From Chryseobacterium arthrosphaerae (GTDB taxonomy: Bacteria; Bacteroidota; Bacteroidia; Flavobacteriales; Weeksellaceae): a DNA stretch of 64,000 bases. Both the position numbers and the translations under genes were made by a program. How positions within the stretch are numbered: position 1 is the stretch's first letter; every line of letters starts with the position of its first letter. Below, in pieces: positions 50,659 to 59,108 of this stretch. The notes under the pieces are model-generated. The model worked only from the letters and a program-made list of their open reading frames with translations. It was not told the DNA's origin and did not search any database. Location of the stretch: positions 248,001 to 312,000 of the forward strand of contig NZ_MAYG01000023.1 of the NCBI RefSeq assembly GCF_001684965.1. The letters are read 5' to 3'.

Positions 50659-51270
50659 ATGGATTACCCAAGCAAAGTATTGGCAAAGGCGGTGGATGAG
50701 ATCTCGGGATTGCCCGGTATCGGAAGAAAGACTGCTTTACGATTAGCATTACATTTATTGAAACAGCCTAATTCCAGAGCCGTGAGCCTTGGAAACTCCC
50801 TGATTAATCTTGTCAACGAAATAAAATACTGCAAAGAATGTCATAATTTCTCTGATTTTGACGTTTGTGAGATTTGCAGTAATGAGAAAAGAAGCGAAGA
50901 ACTGGTCTGCATTGTTGAAGACGTAAGGGATGTTATTGCTATAGAAAATACAGGGAAATATACCGGCAGATACCTGATCCTGGGCGGCAAAATATCTCCG
51001 ATGGAAGGAGTAGGGCCCGGTCAGCTGAATATTCCGAGTATTGAGAGAAAAGTGAATGAAGGTAAGGTAAAGGAATTTATTTTTGCCCTGAGTGCCACAA
51101 TGGAAGGAGATACAACGGCCTATTATATTTATAAGAAATTTAAAAATGCTAATGTGAATTTTTCAAGCATTGCAAGAGGAATTTCGGTAGGGGATGAGCT
51201 GGAATACGCAGATGAAATCTCATTGGGAAGATCAATCATCAACAGATTACCATACAACGAAAAGGATTAA
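50659..51270 (+). CDS. recR: Recombination mediator RecR
   Basis: This 203-residue protein is RecR, which with RecF/RecO loads RecA at gaps. It has the helix-hairpin-helix (LPGIGRKTALRLALHLL), a C4 zinc finger with cysteines at 58, 61, 70 and 73 (CKECHNFSDFDVCEICS), and a TOPRIM domain with CIVEDVRDVIAIE and YLILGGKISPMEGVGPG. The length is standard. The GT2 gene begins 1 bp after its stop. Confidence 0.97.
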   Translation: MDYPSKVLAKAVDEISGLPGIGRKTALRLALHLLKQPNSRAVSLGNSLINLVNEIKYCKECHNFSDFDVCEICSNEKRSEELVCIVEDVRDVIAIENTGKYTGRYLILGGKISPMEGVGPGQLNIPSIERKVNEGKVKEFIFALSATMEGDTTAYYIYKKFKNANVNFSSIARGISVGDELEYADEISLGRSIINRLPYNEKD

Positions 51271-51271
51271 T

Positions 51272-52105
51272 ATGAAGCTGTCCGTTATTATTGTCAATTA
51301 TAATGTAACCCAATTGCTGCGTAACTGTCTTTTATCGCTTCAGAAATATATACAGGAAGTAGAATATGAGATTTTGGTTATTGATAATGCTTCTGCAGAC
51401 AGTTCGTGGAAGGAACTTATTCCTGAGTTTTCCGATGTACAGTTTATCGCTTCTGAAGTGAACGGAGGTTTTTCAAAAGCTAATAATCAGGCCATACAGA
51501 AAGCAAAGGGTGACTATCTGCTCCTTTTAAATCCTGACACGGAATTCGAAGGTTTTTATATGAAAGAACTTCTGGATTTCGCTGATTCCAAAACTGATTT
51601 CGGGTGTATGGGGGTACGGATGCATGATGCGGAAGGCAACTTTCTGCCGGAAAGCAAACGCTCAGTTCCGGACATGTTCAATTCGTTTGAAAAGCTGTTC
51701 ACCAATTTCAGAAAAAACAATTCGAAATCCTATTACAGGAATGATCTGGAAGAAAATGAAATAGCTGAAGTGGAAGTGATTACAGGCGCATTTTTATTGG
51801 CTAAAAAAGAAGTCTATCAAAAGATAGGCGGCCTGGATGAAGCCTATTTTATGTATGGGGAAGATATTGATCTCTGTTATACTTTTTTAAGGAACGGCTA
51901 TAAGAATTTTTATTATGGCAAAGCTTCCATTCTTCATCATAAAGGGGAAAGTACAATAAGGGATGAAGTATATCTGCAGAGGTTTTACGGAGCGATGCAG
52001 ATCTTTATTGATAAATATTATAAGGATTCAAAACCAATGCAGTACTCGTTTTTAAAAGCCGGATTGAAACTTCGGCATCAGATTGAAAAGATCAGATTGA
52101 AGTAA
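51272..52105 (+). CDS. Glycosyltransferase family 2
   Basis: This 277-residue protein is a GT-A fold, rhamnosyltransferase-like family 2 enzyme that adds a sugar from a nucleotide sugar. Motifs are SVIIVNYN (4-11), the DXD-like LLLNPDTEF (about 84-92), GAFLLAKKEVYQKIGGLDE (about 171-189) and the catalytic-region MYGEDIDLCYTFLRNG. The ATG at 51272 is taken because it gives the standard start and follows recR by 1 bp; an earlier in-frame ATG would lie within recR. It probably acts on surface polysaccharide, but its partners are not here. Confidence 0.9.
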   Translation: MKLSVIIVNYNVTQLLRNCLLSLQKYIQEVEYEILVIDNASADSSWKELIPEFSDVQFIASEVNGGFSKANNQAIQKAKGDYLLLLNPDTEFEGFYMKELLDFADSKTDFGCMGVRMHDAEGNFLPESKRSVPDMFNSFEKLFTNFRKNNSKSYYRNDLEENEIAEVEVITGAFLLAKKEVYQKIGGLDEAYFMYGEDIDLCYTFLRNGYKNFYYGKASILHHKGESTIRDEVYLQRFYGAMQIFIDKYYKDSKPMQYSFLKAGLKLRHQIEKIRLK

Positions 52106-52166
52106 CCACTTTTTCTACAGGTAACCTCTTCCTTTTTTTAAAATTAAATCAGAAGTATAGTACAAT

Positions 52167-52197
52167 AAAAAAGCAACTCAGTGTGAGTTGCTTTTTT
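52167..52197. terminator. Bidirectional terminator, GT2 / secG
   Basis: AAAAAAGCAACTCA (52167-52180) pairs with TGAGTTGCTTTTTT (52184-52197), loop GTG. Confidence 0.85.
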
Positions 52198-52218
52198 GTA
52201 TATAAGATATTGATCTTC

Positions 52219-52578
52219 TTATTTTGCAGGGGCTGCCGGAGTGGATACCGGAGCGGTAGTTGTTGTAGAAGAAGCCGGAGCCGATTTTTTAGCCGGAGCT
52301 TCTTTCTTGGCAGGTTGTTGCTGAGTTGCAGCGGCCTGTGAAGGTTTTCCTGTAATAACAACGCTTAAAAGGATAAGAACGATGATAGTTCCGCCCAGAG
52401 TCCATGTTGCTTTTTCCATGAAGTCATTGGTTCTCTGTACCCCGAACTGTGCAGAAGATGCACCTCCGAAAGTACTGGAAAGACCTCCTCCTTTTGGATT
52501 TTGAGCCATAACGATAATTACCAATAAGACACTGGCAATCATAACAAGAACCATCAATAGTGTAAATATAGTATCCAT
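52219..52578 (-). CDS. secG: Preprotein translocase subunit SecG
   Basis: This 119-residue protein is SecG, the small accessory subunit of the SecYEG channel. It has two membrane helices (about 2-23 and 60-77) joined by the signature QNPKGGGLSSTFGGASS (about 26-42). The C-terminal 40 residues are an Ala/Pro/Lys/Thr-rich tail, longer than in E. coli but usual in Bacteroidota. It is monocistronic. Confidence 0.94.
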   Translation of the reverse strand: MDTIFTLLMVLVMIASVLLVIIVMAQNPKGGGLSSTFGGASSAQFGVQRTNDFMEKATWTLGGTIIVLILLSVVITGKPSQAAATQQQPAKKEAPAKKSAPASSTTTTAPVSTPAAPAK

Positions 52579-52663
52579 TAATTCTGATATCTTTTTGAAT
52601 GGGCAAATTTAATCTTTTTTTACTGAACGGCAAAAAAAGATGTCGCCAAATGTTGATAAAAAT

Positions 52664-52693
52664 AAAAACGGCAACATTTGTTACCGTTTTTTC
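52664..52693 (-). terminator. Terminator of the M16 operon
   Basis: AAAAACGG-c-AACA pairs with TGTT-a-CCGTTTTTT in an imperfect hairpin; a T run exists in either direction. It lies 19 bp after the stop of the M16 pseudoprotease-type gene. Confidence 0.65.
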
Positions 52694-52711
52694 TATAAAA
52701 ATACGATGTTG

Positions 52712-54757
52712 TTATTTAAAATCAGCATCCGTAGCTTTATTCACTTCATAGGATTTTACCTTCATAGTCATGTCCATTCCCATTTGGCTTACAGAGATGG
52801 TGTAAGGCATTTTCACCCCGTTTACCTCTTTGTAATCAGAGAATGTTGTAGGGATGATCATTTCCTGTCCCTGTGCCTTTACTTTCTTGGTTTCTCCGGT
52901 CTTCAATCCGGTAGCTACGCTGTAGTAATAGGTTGTATCACCTCCTTTAATTACATATGAGTCTTCTCCATTGATTTTCTCAATTCCTCCCAGTTTATAA
53001 TCAGCAGATTTTGCGAAGCTCAATTCTTCAAACAGCTCAGGCGTCTTTTGTTTTTCAGCAATTTGCTCAGGGGTAATGTCTATTTTTTTACCCATTTGCT
53101 CAGAATAACCTGTTTTTCCGTCAAATACCTGCTTCTGCATTACCTGGCCCATTGCTGTTACGGTGGTCACTTCCTTTCCGCCTTGTGCCTTAATGGTTTT
53201 AAAATCAATATTCTGCCCCTGCATCGACATGGAAGCATTCATGGTGTAAGAAGAAATTTTAGCTACATTGGCTTTTCCTCCGATAGCACTGATGTATTTA
53301 TCAACTACCGTTGAAACTGTTACGTTGGCATCAACTTTTTGTACAGTTGGTTTAGCTACAGGGTTGGCTTCTTTATCGAAATATTTTACCGGGTATCCCA
53401 ATTTCTCTAATCCTTCAGCAATATCTGATGCTTTACCAGCAATAAAAATTCTGCTCTGATTAGGAAGTATGGTTGCTTTCACCGCATTAGACACGTCAGC
53501 AGCTGTAACCTTGTCAATAGACTTCAGATAATTGGTGTAAAAGTCTGACGGAAGGTCCTGAACTTTTTGATTCAATGCAAATCTTGCAATCGTTTCAGGC
53601 TTCTCCAGAGACATGATGAAGGCCCCTTTCAGTTTGGCTTTGGCATTGGCAAGCTCATCAGGCTTTACCGTTGAAATGGCATTAAGTTCGTTCATCATTT
53701 CCTTTACAGCCTTATCCGTCACTTCATTTCTTACGCTGGTTTCAGCTGTAAATTCAGGAGAATATTTACTGGTACTCATCCTGGAATAAGCTCCATAAGT
53801 AAAACCGTTCTTTTCTCTGAGATTCATGAAAAGTCTGGCTTCACCACCGCCTCCTAAAATATAATTGGCCATGGTAGCAGAGAAGTAGTTCGGATCTTTC
53901 ATTTTAAGATTGTTGAGGTTGCTTACAGAAAGTACAGACTGTACTGCTGAAGGTACATCAACTACATTAATCTCAGTTTTAGCAGGATTGGATGCCGGTT
54001 CTAAGGCTGCAAACTTTGTATTTGATTTTTTCCATCCTCCAAAAGCCTTCTCAATCAATGGTTTTATCTGATCGTATTTTACATCCCCTACAATCACCAG
54101 GTAAGCATTATCCGGAGCGTAGTATTTATTATAAACATTCTGAACGTCTGCCAACTGGATCTTGTTGATAGATTCTACTGTTTCAAATTCTCCTCTTGAA
54201 GTATTTTTTCCGTACATCAGGGCATTAGAAACCCTTTCAGCAATGGAAGATGCATTTTTTTCGTCAGCTTTCAGGCCTTCAATGATTCTTTCTTTAGCAT
54301 TCTGAACTTCTTCAGCAGAGAATTTTGGGTTGATAATAGCATCAGCCATCAGTCCCAGTACTTCAGGAAAATATTTTGAAAGGGAATTGGATGACGCTCC
54401 ATTAGAAGAGAAGTTGATATTAGCACCTAGAAAGTCAATTTTCTTATTGAATTCATCCTTGTTCAGGTTGGTTGTTCCGTTGTCAAGCTGCTCGGCCATA
54501 AGTGAGCTTACTCCTGCAATATTTCCTTCATAGTAAGGAGGTCTGTCCATAGAAAGAGTAGTGTTTACTCTAGGCAGTTTATTATTTTCAACAACCATTA
54601 CAGTAAGCCCGTTGCTTAGCTGGAAGGTTTTGGGTTTCGCAATGTTGATCGCAGGGGTTGGCCCTGGTTTTGGCATTGCATTAAGGTCTATTTTTTGGGC
54701 AGAAAGCATTCCTGTAAATAAAAATGCCGCTGCTATATAAGTGAATTGCTTTTTCAT
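52712..54757 (-). CDS. M16 peptidase-like protein lacking the zinc motif, with LolA-like C-terminal domain
   Basis: This 681-residue protein has a signal peptide (1-20, ending MLSA) and an M16 N-terminal half-domain (about 40-260). The usual HxxEH is absent: at about 84-89 one reads SSLMAEQ. The companion gene has HFFEH. A second M16 half-domain runs from about 260 to 455. Residues 475-681 form a separate domain resembling outer-membrane lipoprotein sorting-type folds (VDKYISAIGGKANVAKISSY, YYYSVATGLKTGETKKV). This looks like the non-catalytic beta-like partner of an M16 heterodimer in the periplasm or surface. Confidence 0.88.
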   Translation of the reverse strand: MKKQFTYIAAAFLFTGMLSAQKIDLNAMPKPGPTPAINIAKPKTFQLSNGLTVMVVENNKLPRVNTTLSMDRPPYYEGNIAGVSSLMAEQLDNGTTNLNKDEFNKKIDFLGANINFSSNGASSNSLSKYFPEVLGLMADAIINPKFSAEEVQNAKERIIEGLKADEKNASSIAERVSNALMYGKNTSRGEFETVESINKIQLADVQNVYNKYYAPDNAYLVIVGDVKYDQIKPLIEKAFGGWKKSNTKFAALEPASNPAKTEINVVDVPSAVQSVLSVSNLNNLKMKDPNYFSATMANYILGGGGEARLFMNLREKNGFTYGAYSRMSTSKYSPEFTAETSVRNEVTDKAVKEMMNELNAISTVKPDELANAKAKLKGAFIMSLEKPETIARFALNQKVQDLPSDFYTNYLKSIDKVTAADVSNAVKATILPNQSRIFIAGKASDIAEGLEKLGYPVKYFDKEANPVAKPTVQKVDANVTVSTVVDKYISAIGGKANVAKISSYTMNASMSMQGQNIDFKTIKAQGGKEVTTVTAMGQVMQKQVFDGKTGYSEQMGKKIDITPEQIAEKQKTPELFEELSFAKSADYKLGGIEKINGEDSYVIKGGDTTYYYSVATGLKTGETKKVKAQGQEMIIPTTFSDYKEVNGVKMPYTISVSQMGMDMTMKVKSYEVNKATDADFK

Positions 54758-54765
54758 GGGGTAAA

Positions 54766-56079
54766 TTATTTTTTCTCAGGAACGTAGTTGATGATAATTC
54801 TTTGGTTGGAGTTCAGATACTTTTTCGCAGCATTCTGAATGTCCTGTCTGGTGATGGATCTGTAGATATCAATCTCTTTATTGATCAGATTCGTATTTCC
54901 CATCAATACGTGGTTGGTTGCCAAAGAAGCGGCAATCCCCTCAATGCTTGAATTCTGGTTCACAAACTGATTTTCAAACTGATTCTGAATTTTCTGATAA
55001 TCCTCTTCAGAGATCAGAGTCGTCTGAAGTTTTTTGATCTCCGCATCAATATCAGCCTGCAAAGTCTGCTTAGTGGTCTGTCCCATCGGAATAGCAAAGA
55101 AGGCAAAAATACTGTAATCCTCAAGCCCCTGATTGAATGCAGCTACCTGAAGTGCTTTTTTATCCTGATCTACTAATTTTTTATATAAAACCGATGATTT
55201 ACCGTTGCTTAAATAAGAAGAAAGCATATCCAGTACATAAGCATCTTTTTCTTTGTTGGCAGGTGTTCTGTAAGCAAAAACGTATGCCGGAAGCTGAATG
55301 TTAGGATCTGTAGCTGTCACTTCTTTTTCCTGAGTGATCGGAGTGTCTTTCGGGAAGTCCTTCGGATAAAGAGTTCCTTTTGGGATCCCTCCGTAATATT
55401 CCTGAATCCATTTTTTAGTCTGCTCAGGTTGAATGTCTCCTGCCACTACCAAAGTAGCGTTGTTCGGCACATAGTATTTTTTATAAAAAGCCTGGAACTC
55501 TTCAAGCTTGGCAGCGTTAAGATCTTCCATAGAACCGATTGTAGGCCAGTTGTACGGGTGATTGGTAAACAGGTTTTTCTGGATCGTCGGGAAAAGATTT
55601 CCGTAAGGCTGGTTATCCATTCTCAATCTCTTCTCTTCTTTCACAACTTCCCTCTGGGTATCTACCCCAATCTGGTTGATCTCAGCATGGCGCATTCTTT
55701 CAGCTTCCATCCAAAGGCCAAGCTGTTCGTTATTGGAAGGGAAAGTTTCATAGTAATAGGTTCTGTCATTAGTCGTATTGGCATTATTCTGCCCTCCGTT
55801 TGATGAAACGATCTTGAACCATTCTCCTCTTTTGATATTGGGAGTTCCTTCAAATAAAAGATGCTCAAAGAAGTGTGCAAATCCGGTTCTTCCTTTTACT
55901 TCATCTTTGGCACCTACGTGGTACATTACTCCTGTAGTGACTACCGGAGCCGAATTATCCTGATGAAGAATGACATGGAGGCCATTGGGAAGATCATACT
56001 CTTCGAATTTGATTTGCTGTGCATTCAGCATGAGCCCAAAGAAAGCTACGGCAGCAGCAGAAAGAAATCGCTTTTTCAT
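54766..56079 (-). CDS. M16 zinc metallopeptidase (insulinase family)
   Basis: This 437-residue protein has a signal peptide (1-21) and an active-type M16 zinc motif HFFEH at 69-73, with the third ligand Glu expected in EVVKEEKRLRMDNQPYG (about 142-158). The two M16 halves are complete. It stands 8 bp upstream of the zinc-less partner and likely forms a heterodimer with it for degrading peptides in the periplasm or outside. It is the first gene of the pair. Confidence 0.93.
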   Translation of the reverse strand: MKKRFLSAAAVAFFGLMLNAQQIKFEEYDLPNGLHVILHQDNSAPVVTTGVMYHVGAKDEVKGRTGFAHFFEHLLFEGTPNIKRGEWFKIVSSNGGQNNANTTNDRTYYYETFPSNNEQLGLWMEAERMRHAEINQIGVDTQREVVKEEKRLRMDNQPYGNLFPTIQKNLFTNHPYNWPTIGSMEDLNAAKLEEFQAFYKKYYVPNNATLVVAGDIQPEQTKKWIQEYYGGIPKGTLYPKDFPKDTPITQEKEVTATDPNIQLPAYVFAYRTPANKEKDAYVLDMLSSYLSNGKSSVLYKKLVDQDKKALQVAAFNQGLEDYSIFAFFAIPMGQTTKQTLQADIDAEIKKLQTTLISEEDYQKIQNQFENQFVNQNSSIEGIAASLATNHVLMGNTNLINKEIDIYRSITRQDIQNAAKKYLNSNQRIIINYVPEKK

Positions 56080-56304
56080 AAAGTTAGAAATTGTTTTGCT
56101 TATTAGTAGGAAAAGTGAATTAAATGTTACAGATATCTGAATGGTAAGTCATAATAAAATAAATCAGGGAGGAGAAATGAGAGCATATAAAATAAATTCA
56201 CTTTAACCGCCTTTTTAAATTGAGCATTAAGTGGTAAAACGCACAGGCTTTTATATTTAGGCGGCAATTATGTTGTCTCAGATTCCTAACTTATTTAATC
56301 TTAA

Positions 56305-56335
56305 TTTGAATTCTCCTCTGAATATCTTAATTTTG
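56305..56335 (+). promoter_or_regulatory. Strong promoter of the UvrD-type helicase gene
   Basis: TTTG (56305-56308), a 19-bp spacer and TAATTTTG (56328-56335) match the Bacteroidota housekeeping consensus exactly. The 5' UTR would be about 16 nt. Confidence 0.75.
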
Positions 56336-56357
56336 TAATCCCAAATTTTTTTGCAGT

Positions 56358-58688
56358 ATGGATTATCTGAAAGGACTCAATGAATCACAATATGAAGCAG
56401 TTACCTCTTTACAGGGCCCTTTGATGGTACTTGCCGGAGCTGGTTCCGGAAAAACACGTGTGCTTACAATGCGTATTGCCCACCTGATCCACAACGGAAT
56501 AGATCCTTTTAACATCCTGGCGCTTACCTTTACCAATAAAGCGGCCCGTGAAATGAAGGAACGTATTGCTAAAGTAGTGGGAGACAGCAACGCAAGAAGT
56601 CTCTGGATGGGTACTTTTCACTCGGTTTTTGCAAGAATTCTGAGAATTGAAGCCCATTATCTGGGGTATCCTTCCAATTTTACCATTTATGATCAGCAGG
56701 ATGCACTGAATGTGATCAAAAAAGTATTGAAGGATATGAACATCGATGCTGATCTTTATAAACCCAAAAAAGTTCAGGCAAGAATTTCAACCTATAAAAA
56801 TAACCTGATTACAGTAAAAGCCTATTTCAACAATCCTGAACTGATGGAAGCTGATGAAAAGGCAAATATGAAATTCATAGGGCAGATCTATCAGAAGTAT
56901 GTAGAGCAGTGTTTCAGAAACGGATCAATGGATTTTGATGATCTTTTATTAAAAACCAACGAATTGCTGACCCGTTTTCCGGAAGTGCTGGCAAAATACC
57001 AGGACAGGTTCAGGTATATTATGGTAGATGAGTACCAGGATACCAACCATTCACAGTACCTGATTGTAAAAGCGCTGGCTTCAAAGTTTGAAAACATCTG
57101 TGTGGTAGGAGACGATGCCCAGTCCATCTACTCTTTCCGTGGGGCAAATATCTATAATATCTTAAACTTTAAGAAAGATTATCCTGATGCCATAACAGTA
57201 TCTTTGGAGCAGAATTACCGTTCTACCCAGAATATTGTCAACGCAGCCAATGTTGTGATTGCCAAAAACCTGCAGCAGTTTAAGAAAAATGTTTTCAGTG
57301 ATAATGAAGAAGGTGATAAGATCAAAATTTACCGCTCACTTTCGGATGCTGATGAAGCCAACTTTGTAGCCGGAAATATCTGGGAACTTCGAAACCGTGA
57401 CCAGAGAAAGTACAGCGACTTTGCTATTTTATACAGAACCAACTCTCAGACCAGAGCATTTGAAGATGCTTTGAGACGTAAAAATATCCCGTACAAAGTA
57501 TACGGTGGACTTTCTTTCTATCAGAGGAAGGAGGTAAAAGATCTCATCGGTTACCTGCGTCTTCTGATTAATGAAAACGATTCTGAAGCTTTGATGAGAA
57601 TCATCAACTATCCTGCAAGGGGAATTGGAGAAACCACCCAGAATAAACTGATTGTTTTTGCAGATGCCCACAATGTTTCCGTATCTAAAGTATTGGATAA
57701 TCTTCCGATGTACGCCCCGCAGCTGGGGCTCAACAATGGAGTGCTGAATAAGCTGAATGACTTCTGGTCTATGATCAAAGCTTTCCAGGTATTGCTGAAA
57801 ACCGAAACTGCCTACAGCGTGGCAATGGAAGTGGCCAAACGAAGCGGGCTGATCAAGTTTCTGAAAGATGATCAGACTCCGGAAGGGATTTCCAGAGTAG
57901 AAAACGTTCAGGAATTGATGAACTCTATGCAGGGGTTCATTGAAGAGCAGATGCAGCTGGAAGACGGAGATCCCAGCCTTTCCAATTTCCTTGAGAATAT
58001 CGCCCTTTCTGCCGATACTCAGGATAAAGATCTTGAGGATGATATGGTTTCCCTGATGACGATTCACCTTTCAAAAGGTTTGGAATTCCCGGTGGTACAT
58101 TTAGTGGGACTTGAAGAAAATCTTTTCCCGAGCTTCATGAGCTCAGCCACCAGAGAAGACCTGGAAGAAGAGAGAAGACTTTTCTACGTTGCCCTTACAA
58201 GAGCTGAAAAGCAGGCATTCTTCTCTTATGCGGTTTCCCGTTTCCAATGGGGTAAAATTACAGATGCTGAACCTTCAAGATTCTTAAGTGAAATTGATGA
58301 TGAATATATTGAATTCCTTAATCCTGCCATGGAAAAAAGGTTTATCAATAATTCCGGAGTGAAATCCAATATTTTTGACGAGCATCCTTCAGAAATGAAA
58401 AGCTTCAAAAAAGTTGAGAAAAAGACTATTAACAGGGATGATCATTCAAAACCCGCGCCGGAAACGAGAAAGCTGAAGCCGGTGAGTACAGCCAAAATCA
58501 TCAATCCTAGCGGAGCTTCTTCCCAGGATATTGAAGTAGGCGATAAAGTGAGACACGACCGTTTCGGAATAGGAGAGGTTACTTTCCTGGATGGAACCGA
58601 TCCCCAGAATATCAAGGCCAAAGTTGTCTTTATGCATGAAGGAGAGAAAAATCTGATTCTCAAATATGCAAAACTGACTAAAATTTAA
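56358..58688 (+). CDS. UvrD/PcrA-type DNA helicase
   Basis: This 776-residue SF1A helicase unwinds DNA in repair and replication restart. Motifs seen are Walker A AGAGSGKTRV (26-35), motif Ia LALTFTNKAAREMKER, motif II VDEYQDTNHSQ (about 223-233), motif III VGDDAQSIYSFRGA, LEQNYRS (motif IV), LMTIHLSKGLEF (motif V) and YVALTRAEK (motif VI). The C-terminus is a Tudor-like PcrA domain with VGDKVRHDRFGIGEV. UvrD versus PcrA naming is not decidable here. Confidence 0.95.
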   Translation: MDYLKGLNESQYEAVTSLQGPLMVLAGAGSGKTRVLTMRIAHLIHNGIDPFNILALTFTNKAAREMKERIAKVVGDSNARSLWMGTFHSVFARILRIEAHYLGYPSNFTIYDQQDALNVIKKVLKDMNIDADLYKPKKVQARISTYKNNLITVKAYFNNPELMEADEKANMKFIGQIYQKYVEQCFRNGSMDFDDLLLKTNELLTRFPEVLAKYQDRFRYIMVDEYQDTNHSQYLIVKALASKFENICVVGDDAQSIYSFRGANIYNILNFKKDYPDAITVSLEQNYRSTQNIVNAANVVIAKNLQQFKKNVFSDNEEGDKIKIYRSLSDADEANFVAGNIWELRNRDQRKYSDFAILYRTNSQTRAFEDALRRKNIPYKVYGGLSFYQRKEVKDLIGYLRLLINENDSEALMRIINYPARGIGETTQNKLIVFADAHNVSVSKVLDNLPMYAPQLGLNNGVLNKLNDFWSMIKAFQVLLKTETAYSVAMEVAKRSGLIKFLKDDQTPEGISRVENVQELMNSMQGFIEEQMQLEDGDPSLSNFLENIALSADTQDKDLEDDMVSLMTIHLSKGLEFPVVHLVGLEENLFPSFMSSATREDLEEERRLFYVALTRAEKQAFFSYAVSRFQWGKITDAEPSRFLSEIDDEYIEFLNPAMEKRFINNSGVKSNIFDEHPSEMKSFKKVEKKTINRDDHSKPAPETRKLKPVSTAKIINPSGASSQDIEVGDKVRHDRFGIGEVTFLDGTDPQNIKAKVVFMHEGEKNLILKYAKLTKI

Positions 58689-58709
58689 TTTCAAAATAAA
58701 AATATAAAG

Positions 58710-58746
58710 ACAACGGATTCAATTATTGGATCCGTTGTTTTTATTT
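58710..58746 (+). terminator. Helicase gene terminator
   Basis: ACAACGGAT (58710-58718) pairs with ATCCGTTGT (58730-58738), extended by CAAT/ATTG inside, followed by TTTTATTT. Confidence 0.8.
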
Positions 58747-58790
58747 AAACGAAGTTCGCATAGTTTCTATTTGAACTGTTTCATTTTTTC

Positions 58791-58820
58791 GTTCGTAAAG
58801 GCGTTCCACTTAGCTAAGAC
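58791..58820 (+). repeat. Dispersed intergenic repeat, copy C (diverged)
   Basis: TTCGTAAAGGCGTTCCACTT followed by AGCTAA matches the core seen at 26155-26195 and in the tandem array with a few substitutions. Confidence 0.5.
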
Positions 58821-59034
58821 AAATCCTCTGCTGAACGAAGTGCCGTTGCGGCCTGAAGAATAACCGATAAGTACATTATTTCTTTGCGGGCGTAGCGTTT
58901 TTATAAAATTCATTTTAAGGTTAACCTTCTGTAAAAACATGTTTTTTTATGAATATTTCCTTAATTAATCATAACTTTAAGTGAGGGATAGAAACAAACT
59001 ATAACTATTTTTTAGAAAAACAAAGTCTATCTAT

Positions 59035-59065
59035 TTTGTAGACTAATAAATATATTTTACATTTG
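59035..59065 (+). promoter_or_regulatory. Strong promoter of the TonB receptor gene
   Basis: TTTG (59035-59038), a 19-bp spacer and TACATTTG (59058-59065) fit the consensus. Transcription would start near 59072, which argues against an upstream in-frame ATG at 59070 as start codon. Confidence 0.7.
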
Positions 59066-59108
59066 CACCTTGCAAAAACATAAATGTTCAATCAAATTTC
59101 TAAACTAT

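Larger units (their letters stand above)
58689..59108. other. 420-bp gap: terminator, repeat copy, TonB receptor promoter
   Basis: Contains the helicase terminator (58710-58738), a diverged copy of the dispersed repeat core (58791-58820) and the receptor promoter (59035-59065). No gene was seen. Confidence 0.6.

Noticed and set aside
58900..59068. Riboswitch upstream of the TonB receptor
   Set aside because: No TPP-, cobalamin- or other riboswitch core sequence was recognised; the promoter leaves a leader of only about 40 nt.
59070..59108. Upstream ATG at 59070 as TonB receptor start
   Set aside because: It would put 13 charged residues before the signal peptide and lies at the predicted transcription start; ATG 59109 is better.
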